From the NCBI GenBank assembly GCA_945871085.1, contig CAMBVX010000031.1, forward strand, positions 1 through 32,213: 32,213 bases of DNA. The letters run 5' to 3'. The translations under genes were made by a program, and so were the position numbers. A model generated the notes under the pieces. The model saw only the letters and a program-made list of their open reading frames with translations. It did not search any database and was not told the origin of the DNA. The stretch's first letter is position 1. Each line of letters begins with the position of its first letter. Below, in pieces: positions 16,738 through 26,725 of this stretch. This stretch comes from Opitutus sp. GAS368. Its GTDB lineage: Bacteria > Verrucomicrobiota > Verrucomicrobiia > Opitutales > Opitutaceae.

Positions 16738-18603
16738 ATGTTTCAAAACGGAACCCGCCATGATGTGATTGTTTGCGGTGCCGGCCACGCCGGTGTCGAG
16801 GCGGCGATGGCCGCGGCGCGCATGGGCGCATCCACCCTTCTCCTGACCGGAAATATCGATACAATCGCCCAGATGAGCTGCAATCCAGCAATTGGTGGTT
16901 TAGCAAAAGGACAGATGGTCCGTGAAATCGACGCGCTGGGCGGAGAGATGGCCATTAATACCGATGTTACTGGCATTCAATTTCGACTCTTGAACGAATC
17001 CAAAGGCCCCGCAGTGCAATCGCCGCGCGCCCAATGCGACAAGAAGGCCTACCAGTTCCGCCTCAAGCACACCCTAGAGCTTCAGCCCAATCTGGAAATC
17101 TTCCAAGCGACTGTCACCGGGTTGGTCTTTGAGCACGGCAAGGTTGTCGGCTGCCGCACCAATCTCGATATTGAGTTCCGCGGCCGCACGGTCGTCGTGA
17201 CCACGGGCACATTTCTACGCGGCCTCATGCATATCGGCCAAAACAAGAACGAAGGCGGCCGCTTGGGAGATTTCAGCGCCAAGACACTCTCGGCCAGTTT
17301 TACCGAGGCCGGAATTGAACTACGGCGCCTAAAAACTGGCACGCCGCCCAGGTTGCTAGGCCGGAGTCTTGATTTCTCGAAGATGACGGAGCAGAAAGGT
17401 GACACCACGCCGACGCACTTTGCGTTCCACGACACCCGCGATCCCTCGGATTTGTTCCACGTGGAACAAACCGGCGAACGGCGCCTCGGCTGGGCCCCCG
17501 GTTGTGAACAAGTTTCGTGCTGGATGACCTACACCACGCCCGAGACCGCGCAGCTCGTGCGTGACAACCTTCACCTGTCTGCCATGTATAGCGGTGAGAT
17601 AGAGGGCGTCGGACCAAGGTATTGCCCAAGTATTGAGGACAAATTTGTGCGCTTCGCGGACAAACCCCGGCACCTGCTTTTTCTCGAACCAGAGGGTAGG
17701 GCGACCAACGAATTTTATGTGAATGGTTTGTCAACAAGTCTGCCGTTCGAGATTCAGCGCCAAATGGTGCATAGCATTCCCGGCCTCGAACGGGCGCACC
17801 TGCTCCGCCCGGCCTATGCCGTGGAATATGATTTTGCGCCGCCGACGCAGCTTTTCGCTTCCCTCGAATCCAAGAAGGTCGAAAACCTGTTCTTTGCCGG
17901 TCAGATCAACGGCACCTCAGGCTATGAAGAAGCCGCCGCCCAAGGTCTCGTGGCCGGCGTAAACGCGGTCAACAAGGTGAGGGGAGGGGCCCCGCTAATT
18001 TTGCAAAGGCATGAAGCTTACATCGGCGTGCTGATCGACGACCTCGTCACCAAGGGCACGGACGAACCCTACCGCATGTTCACGAGTCGCGCCGAACATC
18101 GCCTTCTGTTCAATCACGGCAGCGCGGAAGGACGCCTCCTGCACCACGCTCGCGCCCAATCCTTGCTCTCATCGAGTCGCATCAAACGCATCGAACAAAA
18201 ACTCGCAGACATTTCCTACTGGGTCGAATTCCTCGAAAAAAACCGCACCCACGGTGGTACTTGGGGTGAAGCCATTCGCCGCGACCGCCAAGCCGCTTCC
18301 TTACCCGAAGTGTTTCTGAAAGCACCCGCCGCCATTCGAGAAGAAGTCATTTATCGCGTTGGTTACCAGGGTTATCTCGCCCGGGAACAACGCCACGTCG
18401 AAAAACTCTCCCACATCGATAAAATTCGAATTCCGACTAATATTAACTACATGACTGTTAGCGGCTTGCGCCGAGAGAGCGCGTTGAAGCTCACCGAGAT
18501 CAAACCCATGACACTAGGCCAAGCCAGCCGAATAAGTGGCGTAAATCCCTCTGACATAGGGATTTTAATGATCCTCATCCAAGCGGGCAGGGCAGGGGAG
18601 TGA
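16738..18603 (+). CDS. mnmG: tRNA uridine-5-carboxymethylaminomethyl enzyme MnmG (GidA)
   Basis: This 621-residue FAD-dependent partner of MnmE has the FAD-binding GAGHAG at residues 14-19, followed by the [24 protein letters not shown] signature with a conserved cysteine. Later hallmarks are the [12 protein letters not shown] strand, [10 protein letters not shown], the [19 protein letters not shown] motif and a C-terminal LREMD-like tail region ([22 protein letters not shown]). The length is normal for the family (about 620-630). It probably forms an operon with mnmE and trmB; its stop lies four bases before the TTG start of trmB. A parS-like palindrome is embedded at 17451-17470, where it encodes part of DLFHVEQT. 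The start follows CTCCCCCG with no Shine-Dalgarno. Confidence 0.97.
   Translation: MFQNGTRHDVIVCGAGHAGVEAAMAAARMGASTLLLTGNIDTIAQMSCNPAIGGLAKGQMVREIDALGGEMAINTDVTGIQFRLLNESKGPAVQSPRAQCDKKAYQFRLKHTLELQPNLEIFQATVTGLVFEHGKVVGCRTNLDIEFRGRTVVVTTGTFLRGLMHIGQNKNEGGRLGDFSAKTLSASFTEAGIELRRLKTGTPPRLLGRSLDFSKMTEQKGDTTPTHFAFHDTRDPSDLFHVEQTGERRLGWAPGCEQVSCWMTYTTPETAQLVRDNLHLSAMYSGEIEGVGPRYCPSIEDKFVRFADKPRHLLFLEPEGRATNEFYVNGLSTSLPFEIQRQMVHSIPGLERAHLLRPAYAVEYDFAPPTQLFASLESKKVENLFFAGQINGTSGYEEAAAQGLVAGVNAVNKVRGGAPLILQRHEAYIGVLIDDLVTKGTDEPYRMFTSRAEHRLLFNHGSAEGRLLHHARAQSLLSSSRIKRIEQKLADISYWVEFLEKNRTHGGTWGEAIRRDRQAASLPEVFLKAPAAIREEVIYRVGYQGYLAREQRHVEKLSHIDKIRIPTNINYMTVSGLRRESALKLTEIKPMTLGQASRISGVNPSDIGILMILIQAGRAGE
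17451..17470. promoter_or_regulatory. parS-type ParB-binding site inside mnmG
   Basis: TTTGTTCCACGTGGAACAAA is a perfect 20-bp palindrome. Its core TGTTCCACGTGGAACA matches the chromosomal partition site parS (consensus TGTTNCACGTGNAACA) bound by ParB/Spo0J. parS sites cluster near oriC and often lie inside genes. Here the palindrome is compatible with the protein reading DLFHVEQT. I saw no second copy in the window. Confidence 0.8.
18594..18600 (+). promoter_or_regulatory. Shine-Dalgarno sequence of trmB
   Basis: AGGGGAG ends 7 bases before the TTG at 18608 and lies inside the last codons of mnmG. It is one of the very few convincing ribosome-binding sequences in the window and decides in favour of the TTG start of trmB. 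Confidence 0.6.
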
Positions 18604-18607
18604 GCGC

Positions 18608-19309
18608 TTGATCGTCTCGTCATTCTACCCCGCCAATACTCTCCTTCTGCCCGTGGAAAATCCCTCCCGCACCGCCGAATACCTTGAACGGATGGAAGCA
18701 CGTCGCCGCAGTTTGCGCGCCCGACAGGCTCAAATCCTCCCACCCCAAGCCCGGTTCACTTGGGAAATAGGCAGCGGCCATGGCCATTTCCTAACCGCCT
18801 ATGCCCAAAGCCACCCGACCGAACTGTGCATCGGCATCGACATTATCGGCGAACGGGTCGAACGGGCCCTCCGGAAACGCGACCGGGCCAGCCTCGCAAA
18901 TCTCCACTTTATTCATGCCGAGGCCCGACTGTTCCAAGAAACCCTACCCGCTGACGCCACGTTTTCCCGACTTTTTATTCTTTTTCCCGACCCGTGGCCC
19001 AAACTCCGCCACCACAAGCATCGCATCATGCAGCCTGATTTCCTCGCCGCCGTGGCCGCGAGGGCAGGGGCGGGCGCGCGACTCTACTTCCGCACCGATT
19101 TCACACCCTATTACGACGATACCAAGGCGGTACTGAGCTCTCATCCGAACTGGGATATCTTATCCGACGGATCCGAACCGTGGCCCTTTGAACACGAGAC
19201 GGTTTTCCAAGCCCGCGCGCCGAGCTACCACTCCCTCATTGCGCGTCCCAAACAACCAACTACCACCCCACCGAACCCACTGGGCGAGCCACTCGACACC
19301 TTGCCATAA
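18608..19309 (+). CDS. trmB: tRNA (guanine-N7-)-methyltransferase TrmB
   Basis: This 233-residue SAM-dependent methyltransferase makes m7G46 in the tRNA variable loop. The SAM-binding motif is WEIGSGHGHFLTAYA, followed by LCIGIDIIGERVERA. The family fingerprint FPDPWPKLRHHKHRI is intact, as is the C-terminal TDFTPYYDD region and FEHETVFQARAPSYHSL. Start: TTG at 18608, chosen for the AGGGGAG seven bases upstream; a GTG at 18653 is the main alternative and would give a protein of normal length too. It lies four bases behind mnmG, so a translationally coupled operon with mnmE and mnmG is likely. In many genomes this position after mnmG is taken by rsmG; here it is not. Confidence 0.93.
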   Translation: MIVSSFYPANTLLLPVENPSRTAEYLERMEARRRSLRARQAQILPPQARFTWEIGSGHGHFLTAYAQSHPTELCIGIDIIGERVERALRKRDRASLANLHFIHAEARLFQETLPADATFSRLFILFPDPWPKLRHHKHRIMQPDFLAAVAARAGAGARLYFRTDFTPYYDDTKAVLSSHPNWDILSDGSEPWPFEHETVFQARAPSYHSLIARPKQPTTTPPNPLGEPLDTLP

Positions 19310-19443
19310 GGCCGACGCCGGGAAAATCCGTCTCGGCTAATTTGTCACGCCCACCTGAACACGCGGCATTTCCGGGGTTGACGAAGCTCAGCGCCGTAGC
19401 CTTTGCTCTCGCCTTTCTTTCGGTCCAAACCGTTCTACGCCGC

Positions 19444-20334
19444 ATGTCACGAGGCACAAAACTCGCCACTCTTCTCGCACCACTCGCTCTTACCGTCACC
19501 GCATTCGCGGAGGGAGTAGCGCCCAGCGCGGCTAAACTCGTCGATTTTGGCGGAGGCTGGGCCATCACTAACAGTATGTTCACGGGCTGGATGGTTTCAG
19601 CTCTGCTTGTGACGCTGGTGCTCTCTCTCGTCGGCAAACCAACCATTCTCCCCTCGAAAGGACAGGCCGTGATCGAGTCTCTGATCGAAGCCCTGCGCGA
19701 CCTCTTCGAGCCCATTGTTGGCAAGAAAGCTTTCCCTTTGGCGTTTCCCATTTTGGTCACCTTTTTTATTTTCATCCTCTTTCACAATTGGATGGGGCTT
19801 ATTCCGGGTGTCGGGACCATGGGGTGGGGGACAACAGACGCGACAGGCCACTTCCATCTGACCCGCCCACTAATCCGCCCTCACAACTCAGACTTCAACG
19901 GCACCATTGCGCTCGCCCTGATTTCGTTCGGCGCATGGGCCATCATTGTTTTCAAAATCGCGGGCACGAAACTAATCCTTTGGGACCTCTTCGGCAACAA
20001 GGCTGATAAAAAAGAAACCCCCGGCTGGCTCTATCCCATTCTCGCCCTCGTGTTTCTCATCGTCGGATTTATCGAAGTCTTCTCGATCGCTATCCGTCCC
20101 TTTACCCTTTCTGTGCGCCTTTTCGGCAACGTCTTCGGGGGCGAAAACCTGCTCCACGGCACCAGCTTCCTTTTCATATTCTATTTTATGGAATTACTCG
20201 TCGGCCTCATTCAGGCCCTCGTGTTCACCCTCCTGACCTCCGTTTATATCGGGCTACTCTGTAACCATGGGGACGACCACGACGAACAGGCGCACGATGA
20301 CAAGGCCGGCCACGCTGCCGAAGCGCACCACTAA
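19444..20334 (+). CDS. atpB: F-type ATP synthase subunit a
   Basis: This 296-residue integral membrane protein forms the proton half-channels beside the c-ring. The N-terminal stretch [18 protein letters not shown] may be a signal-anchor. Downstream are [36 protein letters not shown] and the diagnostic [21 protein letters not shown], which carries the essential arginine facing the c-subunit carboxylate. The last helix [17 protein letters not shown] is followed by a histidine- and aspartate-rich tail. I chose ATG 19444 because the upstream TTG-initiated extension has no family match. It opens the atpBEFHAGDC operon; no atpI-like gene precedes it in this window. Confidence 0.95.
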   Translation: MSRGTKLATLLAPLALTVTAFAEGVAPSAAKLVDFGGGWAITNSMFTGWMVSALLVTLVLSLVGKPTILPSKGQAVIESLIEALRDLFEPIVGKKAFPLAFPILVTFFIFILFHNWMGLIPGVGTMGWGTTDATGHFHLTRPLIRPHNSDFNGTIALALISFGAWAIIVFKIAGTKLILWDLFGNKADKKETPGWLYPILALVFLIVGFIEVFSIAIRPFTLSVRLFGNVFGGENLLHGTSFLFIFYFMELLVGLIQALVFTLLTSVYIGLLCNHGDDHDEQAHDDKAGHAAEAHH

Positions 20335-20339
20335 ACCCT

Positions 20340-20403
20340 CTCCCGTCGGGAGCGTGCTTCGCGTGCGCACGACGGAAATCCAACAACACAGAAACACACC
20401 CAC
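20340..20403 (+). promoter_or_regulatory. Hairpin plus A/C-rich leader before atpE
   Basis: CTCCC (20340-20344) pairs with GGGAG (20348-20352), and a GTGCGCAC palindrome lies at 20363-20370. The next 33 bases up to the atpE ATG are almost free of G and T. An unstructured A/C-rich leader could promote efficient initiation of the subunit needed in highest copy number. There is no Shine-Dalgarno sequence. Confidence 0.4.
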
Positions 20404-20613
20404 ATGCTCAACATCCTCGCTGAAATTCAAGGCAACATCGCCAGCGCATTCGGTCTCCTCGGAGCCGCCATCGGCGTCGGTCTCATCGGCCAAAAGGCTG
20501 CCGAAGCCGTCGGTCGCAATCCTGCCGCTTCGGGCAAGATCCTCGTTCAAGCCATCATCGGTATGGCCCTCGCCGAAGGTCTCGGCATCCTCGCGCTGTT
20601 CCTCGCCAAATAA
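20404..20613 (+). CDS. atpE: F-type ATP synthase subunit c
   Basis: This 69-residue proteolipid forms two membrane helices. Helix 1 has the small-residue packing pattern [13 protein letters not shown] (about residues 17-29), the polar loop carries RNP at residues 38-40, and helix 2 carries the ion-binding carboxylate Glu58 in [13 protein letters not shown]. The residue after Glu58 is glycine, and the Ser-Thr pair that follows the glutamate in sodium-binding rings is absent, so proton coupling is the likelier reading. At 69 residues it is at the short end for the family, but both helices are complete. It lies 69 bp after atpB, behind a hairpin and an A/C-rich leader. Confidence 0.96.
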   Translation: MLNILAEIQGNIASAFGLLGAAIGVGLIGQKAAEAVGRNPAASGKILVQAIIGMALAEGLGILALFLAK

Positions 20614-20680
20614 TCGCCCGTCTTCTGCACCGGCGGCGCGGCTCTGTCCGCGTCGCCATTCCCTTTCTCGCCTTCTTGCC

Positions 20681-21232
20681 ATGACGCTGCCCCTCTTCCT
20701 CGCCGCCGCCGTCGAAACCCAATCCGCCAAACCGGGTCTCTCGGAGACGTTCGGCCTCGATGTAAAGTATGTCGTCATCCAGGCGATCAGCTTCCTCATC
20801 GTCCTCGCCGTCCTCTACAAATTCGGCATCAAGCCCACCATCGCAGCCATGGATGAGCGCGCCGTCAAAATCGGTGCCGGCCTCAAATACGCCGAAGAGA
20901 TGCAGGCCAAACTCGCCGCCGCCCAGCAAGAGAGCGCGGCACTCGTCAAAAAATCCCAAGTCGAGGCCACCCGCATTATCGAAGACGCCCGCAAATCCGC
21001 CAAAGACTTCACCGACAAGCAGACTCAAGAAGCGTCCGCCCGCGCCACTGACATCCTCACCAAGGCCCAGCAGGCCATCGAGCTCGAACACAAGAAAATG
21101 CTCGCCGACGCCCGCTCGGAAATTGCCCGCCTCGTCGTCACAACCACCGAACGCGTCCTCGCCAAGAAACTCACCGACGCCGACCGCGCCTCCTACAACG
21201 ACGCCGCATCCCGCGAACTCACAAGCGTCTAA
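20681..21232 (+). CDS. atpF: F-type ATP synthase subunit b
   Basis: This 183-residue peripheral-stalk subunit has a single membrane anchor ([21 protein letters not shown], about residues 30-50). A long charged, alanine-rich coiled coil follows ([21 protein letters not shown] and onward), ending [18 protein letters not shown] near the C-terminus, which is the delta/alpha-binding end. I chose ATG 20681; the frame is open far upstream, but that part overlaps atpE and is a shadow. The leader is GCC-ATG. Only one b-type gene is present, so a homodimeric stalk is expected. Confidence 0.94.
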   Translation: MTLPLFLAAAVETQSAKPGLSETFGLDVKYVVIQAISFLIVLAVLYKFGIKPTIAAMDERAVKIGAGLKYAEEMQAKLAAAQQESAALVKKSQVEATRIIEDARKSAKDFTDKQTQEASARATDILTKAQQAIELEHKKMLADARSEIARLVVTTTERVLAKKLTDADRASYNDAASRELTSV

Positions 21233-21268
21233 TTCGGGCTCTCCGCTCTCGACTCTTAGCAACCCGCC

Positions 21269-21664
21269 ATGGCCTCCGGCAAAAAACAAATCCAGCTCCT
21301 CGCGCGCCAGTTTTTTAAACTGAGCATCGTTGACGGTGCTCTGTCCACTGACCGCGTGGCTGGCGTCTTGGAGTATATTGAGAAGCACCGCCCGGCTAAT
21401 ACGCTCGCGGTGCTCAAGGCCTACCAACGCCTCGTAGCGACCGAATTCGCCCGCGGCCAGGCCGTCGTGGAACATGCCGGTTCCGTGAGCGACGCCACCA
21501 TCGCCGCCATCACCGCCGCGATGGCGAAGAAATACTCCCGCAAGATCACTGCGACCACCCAGCCGAACGCCACGCTCCTCGCGGGCCTTCGCGTCCGCGT
21601 GGGCGACGACACCTACGAGTCGTCCGTGGCCGGCCAACTCGCCGCCCTCGCCGCCGCCGTCTAA
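21269..21664 (+). CDS. atpH: F-type ATP synthase subunit delta, short form
   Basis: The position between atpF and atpA, and the C-terminal wording (NATLLAGLRVRVGDDTYESSVAGQLAAL, the membrane-proximal OSCP strand), identify this as the delta subunit that joins F1 to the peripheral stalk. It is only 131 residues, compared with about 175-180 in most bacteria. The N-terminal part (ARQFFKLSIVDGALSTDRVAGVLEYI) still looks like the helical domain that caps the alpha subunits, so the shortening seems to be within that domain or the linker. No frameshift or alternative upstream start that would restore normal length is evident: the gap to atpF is 36 bp. The start follows GCC. Confidence 0.88.
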   Translation: MASGKKQIQLLARQFFKLSIVDGALSTDRVAGVLEYIEKHRPANTLAVLKAYQRLVATEFARGQAVVEHAGSVSDATIAAITAAMAKKYSRKITATTQPNATLLAGLRVRVGDDTYESSVAGQLAALAAAV

Positions 21665-21712
21665 TTCGACTCTCAAAACTCAGCTCTCAACTCACAACTT
21701 TTCCTACCCGCG

Positions 21713-23239
21713 ATGAGCACCGTCCTCGACCAAATCGAACAGCAGATTGCCAAGCTTTCCAGCAAGGCCGTCAAAAAGAACACCGGCAAAATCCGCACCG
21801 TCGCCGACGGCGTCGCCAAAATCGACGGCCTCTCCGAGGTGATGTATAACGAGATGGTGCAGTTCCCCGGCGGTGCCATTGGCATCGCGCTCAATCTCGA
21901 AGAAGATGAAGTTGGCTGCGTCGTCCTCGGCGACGTCTCCCTCCTCAAAGAAGGCGACGAAGTCCAGACCACTGGCAAGCTCCTCTCCGTTCCCGTGGGC
22001 AAAGCCCTTCTCGGCCGCGCGGTCGATGCGCTCGGCAACCCCGTCGACGGAAAAGGCCCCATCGCCTCCACCGAATATTATCCCGTCGAGAAAATTGCGC
22101 CCGGCATCATGGCGCGCAAATCCGTCAACCAGCCCCTCTTCACCGGCATCATGGCCATCGACTCCATGATCCCGATCGGTCGCGGTCAGCGCGAACTCAT
22201 CATCGGCGACCGCGGCACCGGCAAGACCACGATCTGCATCGATACGATCATCAATCAGGCCAAGATCAATAAGGTCGGCATCGCCAGCAAAGATCCGAAA
22301 TTCCGCCCCGTCTATTCCATCTACGTCGCGGTCGGTCAGAAAAATTCTAACATCGTCCGCACCATGTCGGCTCTCGAAGCAGCCGGCGCGCTCGAATACT
22401 CCATCATCGTCTGCGCTCCCGCCGCCGACAACCCCGCCAACCAATACCTCGCTCCGTTCTCCGGCGCCGCAATGGGCGAGTGGTTCATGGAAAATGGCAT
22501 GGACGCCCTCATCGTCTACGACGATCTCTCCAAACACGCCGTCGCCTACCGCCAGATCTCACTCATTTTGAAACGTCCCTCCGGTCGCGAAGCGTATCCT
22601 GGCGACGTCTTCTATCTGCACTCACGTTTGCTCGAACGCGCCGCACGTCTCGACGGTAAGGGCTCGCTCACCGCGCTCCCCATCATCGAGACCCAAGCCG
22701 GCGACGTATCCGCCTACATCCCGACAAACGTCATCTCAATCACCGACGGCCAGATCTTCCTTGAGACCGACCTATTTAACCAAGGTATCCGTCCCGCTGT
22801 TTCAGTCGGCCTCTCGGTTTCCCGCGTCGGATCATCCGCGCAAATCAAGGCCACGAAACAAGTCGGCGGAAAACTCAAGGGCGAGCTCGCCCAGTTCCGC
22901 GAACTCGCCGCCTTCGCGCAATTCGGCTCCGACCTCGACGCCAAAACCAAGGCCCAGCTCGAACGCGGTGCCCGCATCGTCGAACTCTTCAAACAACCCG
23001 CCCTCAGCCCCGCGCCCATCGAACTCCAGGTCGCCGTCCTCTTCGCGATGCAGAAAAATTTCTTCGACGCCATCGACACAAAGAAAACCGTCGCCGCTGC
23101 CGCTTCGTTGAAAGAATTTTTCACCACCCGCAAGGATCCCCTTCTCACGGAAATCCGCACCAAGGCCGCTCTCGACAAAGATCTCGAAGCCAAGCTTCAA
23201 GCCGCCTGCGACGAGTGGAAGCCCACCTTCGCCGCCTGA
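21713..23239 (+). CDS. atpA: F-type ATP synthase subunit alpha
   Basis: This 508-residue non-catalytic nucleotide-binding subunit of F1 alternates with beta in the hexamer. The P-loop reads GDRGTGKT from Gly165 to Thr172; many relatives have glutamine (GDRQTGKT) at residue 168, here glycine. The downstream [49 protein letters not shown] and [14 protein letters not shown] segments are typical, the last carrying the arginine finger that reaches the beta catalytic site. The N-terminal crown domain and C-terminal helical domain are complete. The start follows CCCGCG. Confidence 0.97.
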   Translation: MSTVLDQIEQQIAKLSSKAVKKNTGKIRTVADGVAKIDGLSEVMYNEMVQFPGGAIGIALNLEEDEVGCVVLGDVSLLKEGDEVQTTGKLLSVPVGKALLGRAVDALGNPVDGKGPIASTEYYPVEKIAPGIMARKSVNQPLFTGIMAIDSMIPIGRGQRELIIGDRGTGKTTICIDTIINQAKINKVGIASKDPKFRPVYSIYVAVGQKNSNIVRTMSALEAAGALEYSIIVCAPAADNPANQYLAPFSGAAMGEWFMENGMDALIVYDDLSKHAVAYRQISLILKRPSGREAYPGDVFYLHSRLLERAARLDGKGSLTALPIIETQAGDVSAYIPTNVISITDGQIFLETDLFNQGIRPAVSVGLSVSRVGSSAQIKATKQVGGKLKGELAQFRELAAFAQFGSDLDAKTKAQLERGARIVELFKQPALSPAPIELQVAVLFAMQKNFFDAIDTKKTVAAAASLKEFFTTRKDPLLTEIRTKAALDKDLEAKLQAACDEWKPTFAA

Positions 23240-23247
23240 ACTAAATA

Positions 23248-23338
23248 CGATGGATGATGGATGATCGATGATTTCCCCGAACTCTGCCCGCGCACTCGGA
23301 AAATCATAGATCGTAAATCATAAATCATAAATAATCCT
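23248..23338. repeat. Mirrored GATGGAT/AATCATA-word repeat between atpA and atpG
   Basis: The left arm (about 23248-23277) is made of GATGGATGATGGATGATCGATGATTT-like words, mostly repeats of GATGAT/GGATGAT. The right arm (about 23298-23338) is made of AATCATAGATCGTAAATCATA-type words. Reversed and complemented, the right arm reads TATGATTTATGATTTACGATC and so on, and can pair imperfectly with the left arm. It fills the 101-bp gap and ends just before the atpG start. Confidence 0.6.
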
Positions 23339-23340
23339 CC

Positions 23341-25697
<2,357 letters not shown>

Positions 25698-25703
25698 TCG
25701 GCC

Positions 25704-26111
25704 ATGGCCCTCACGCTCGAAATCGTCACGCCCGAGGCCCGGGTCTTTTCCGATACCATCGATACCGTCGTCATCCCGACGACCACCGGTGAAGTCGGCA
25801 TCCTCCCCGGCCACATTCCGCTGCTGACCCAGGTCGAGCACGGCGAACTCCGTGTGACGAAAAACGGTGTGACTACCATGCTCGCCGTCAGCGGAGGTTT
25901 CGCCCAAGTGGAAGGCGATCGCGTTTCAGTGCTCGCCGAAAATGCGATCACCGAAGAAAAAATTGACGAGAATGCCGTCGTGGCCGCGCTCAAACGCGCC
26001 GAAGACGAACTCAAGGCCGCCAAAGACATCGACCCGCAACAATACGAAAACTTGCAAAATTTGGTGCGCTACAGCGGCGTCCAACTCGCCGTCAAACGCC
26101 GCCGCCGCTAA
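25704..26111 (+). CDS. atpC: F-type ATP synthase subunit epsilon
   Basis: This 135-residue subunit combines an N-terminal beta-sandwich (LTLEIVTPEARVFSDTIDTVVIPTTTGEVGILPGHIPLLT; the GILPGH motif is diagnostic) with a C-terminal helical hairpin (KIDENAVVAALKRAEDELKAAK and the following helix) that can regulate ATP hydrolysis. It ends in a basic KRRRR-like tail. It starts 6 bp after the atpD stop and is the last gene of the operon, closed by a strong intrinsic terminator 10 bp downstream. Confidence 0.94.
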   Translation: MALTLEIVTPEARVFSDTIDTVVIPTTTGEVGILPGHIPLLTQVEHGELRVTKNGVTTMLAVSGGFAQVEGDRVSVLAENAITEEKIDENAVVAALKRAEDELKAAKDIDPQQYENLQNLVRYSGVQLAVKRRRR

Positions 26112-26121
26112 AAAATTCTTC

Positions 26122-26160
26122 AAGGCCCGCTCGCGTTTTCCGCGTTCGGGCCTTTTTCTT
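26122..26160 (+). terminator. Intrinsic terminator of the atp operon
   Basis: AAGGCCCG (26122-26129) pairs with CGGGCCTT (26147-26154). After a small internal loop, CGCG (26132-26135) pairs with CGCG (26141-26144) around TTTTC. TTT and further pyrimidines follow to 26160. This is a strong, GC-rich, T-tailed hairpin separating the atp operon from the feo genes. Confidence 0.92.
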
Positions 26161-26207
26161 AAACCGTCATTGAAACCGAGTCTCATCAGCAACTCCCTCA
26201 ATCCCTC

Positions 26208-26459
26208 GTGAGCCAATCCGCTCCCAACATTCGGCTTCCCCTCTGCCAACTCGCTACTGGCACCGTCGGACGCGTCTGCGAGCTCACCGGTGACGCGCAA
26301 TTTTGCCAACGCGTGCGCGAGATGGGCTTCGGCGAATCGGCCTGCGTGACGAAGGTGTCTGGCACCGTCACGATCCTTTGTTCGGTTAACGGAAATCGCA
26401 TCGCCCTGAGCCACGGTGCCGCAAAAAACATCCTGGTCGAGCCACTCGACCGGCGTTAA
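26208..26459 (+). CDS. feoA: FeoA-domain protein, first copy
   Basis: This 83-residue protein has the SH3-like FeoA domain, recognisable by the sequence pattern GTVGRVCELTGDAQFCQRVREMGF followed by strands and the SHGAAKNILVEPL end (the A-x-x-I-x-V pattern). FeoA is a small cytoplasmic partner of the FeoB ferrous-iron transporter. The start is a GTG at 26208 preceded by CCCTC; no upstream ATG gives a better N-terminus. It lies 48 bp after the atp terminator, so its promoter must be in that short gap or transcription reads through. I see no convincing Fur box there. The second FeoA follows after 8 bp. Confidence 0.85.
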   Translation: MSQSAPNIRLPLCQLATGTVGRVCELTGDAQFCQRVREMGFGESACVTKVSGTVTILCSVNGNRIALSHGAAKNILVEPLDRR

Positions 26460-26467
26460 TCGCCGCC

Positions 26468-26707
26468 ATGGCCGCCACGATCAAGCTCTCGGAGCTCGCC
26501 ATCGGTGCCTCCGCCGTCGTCCGTGAGTTTCTCAAGACCGGCTCGGCCTCCATTCGCTTGCGCGAAATGGGCCTGTTGATCGGCACCCGCGTGACCCTCG
26601 TTCGCACCGCACCGCTTGGCGATCCGCTCGAGCTTAAGCTGCGCGGTTACAACCTCACTCTCCGAAAAACCGAGGCCGATACCGTGCTTGTCGAACTAAC
26701 GACCTGA
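26468..26707 (+). CDS. feoA: FeoA-domain protein, second copy
   Basis: This 79-residue FeoA-domain protein has IKLSELAIGASAVVREF, then SIRLREMGLLIGTRVTLVRTAPLGDPLELKLRGYNLTLRK, which matches the usual FeoA core more closely than the first copy (GDPxxxxxxGxxLxLR is the classical FeoA signature). It is encoded 8 bp after the first FeoA and 18 bp before feoB, forming a feoA-feoA-feoB operon. The two proteins are clearly different in sequence, so this is an old duplication or two functional classes rather than a recent copy. The start follows GCC. Confidence 0.88.
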   Translation: MAATIKLSELAIGASAVVREFLKTGSASIRLREMGLLIGTRVTLVRTAPLGDPLELKLRGYNLTLRKTEADTVLVELTT

Positions 26708-26725
26708 TTCGAACGCCGTTTCTCC

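Noticed and set aside
19378-19406. sigma70 promoter for atpB (TTGACG)
   Set aside because: The -35-like hexamer has no acceptable -10 partner at 16-18 bp spacing.
26161-26207. Fur box before the feo operon
   Set aside because: No sequence close to the GATAATGATAATCATTATC consensus is visible in the 47 bp available.
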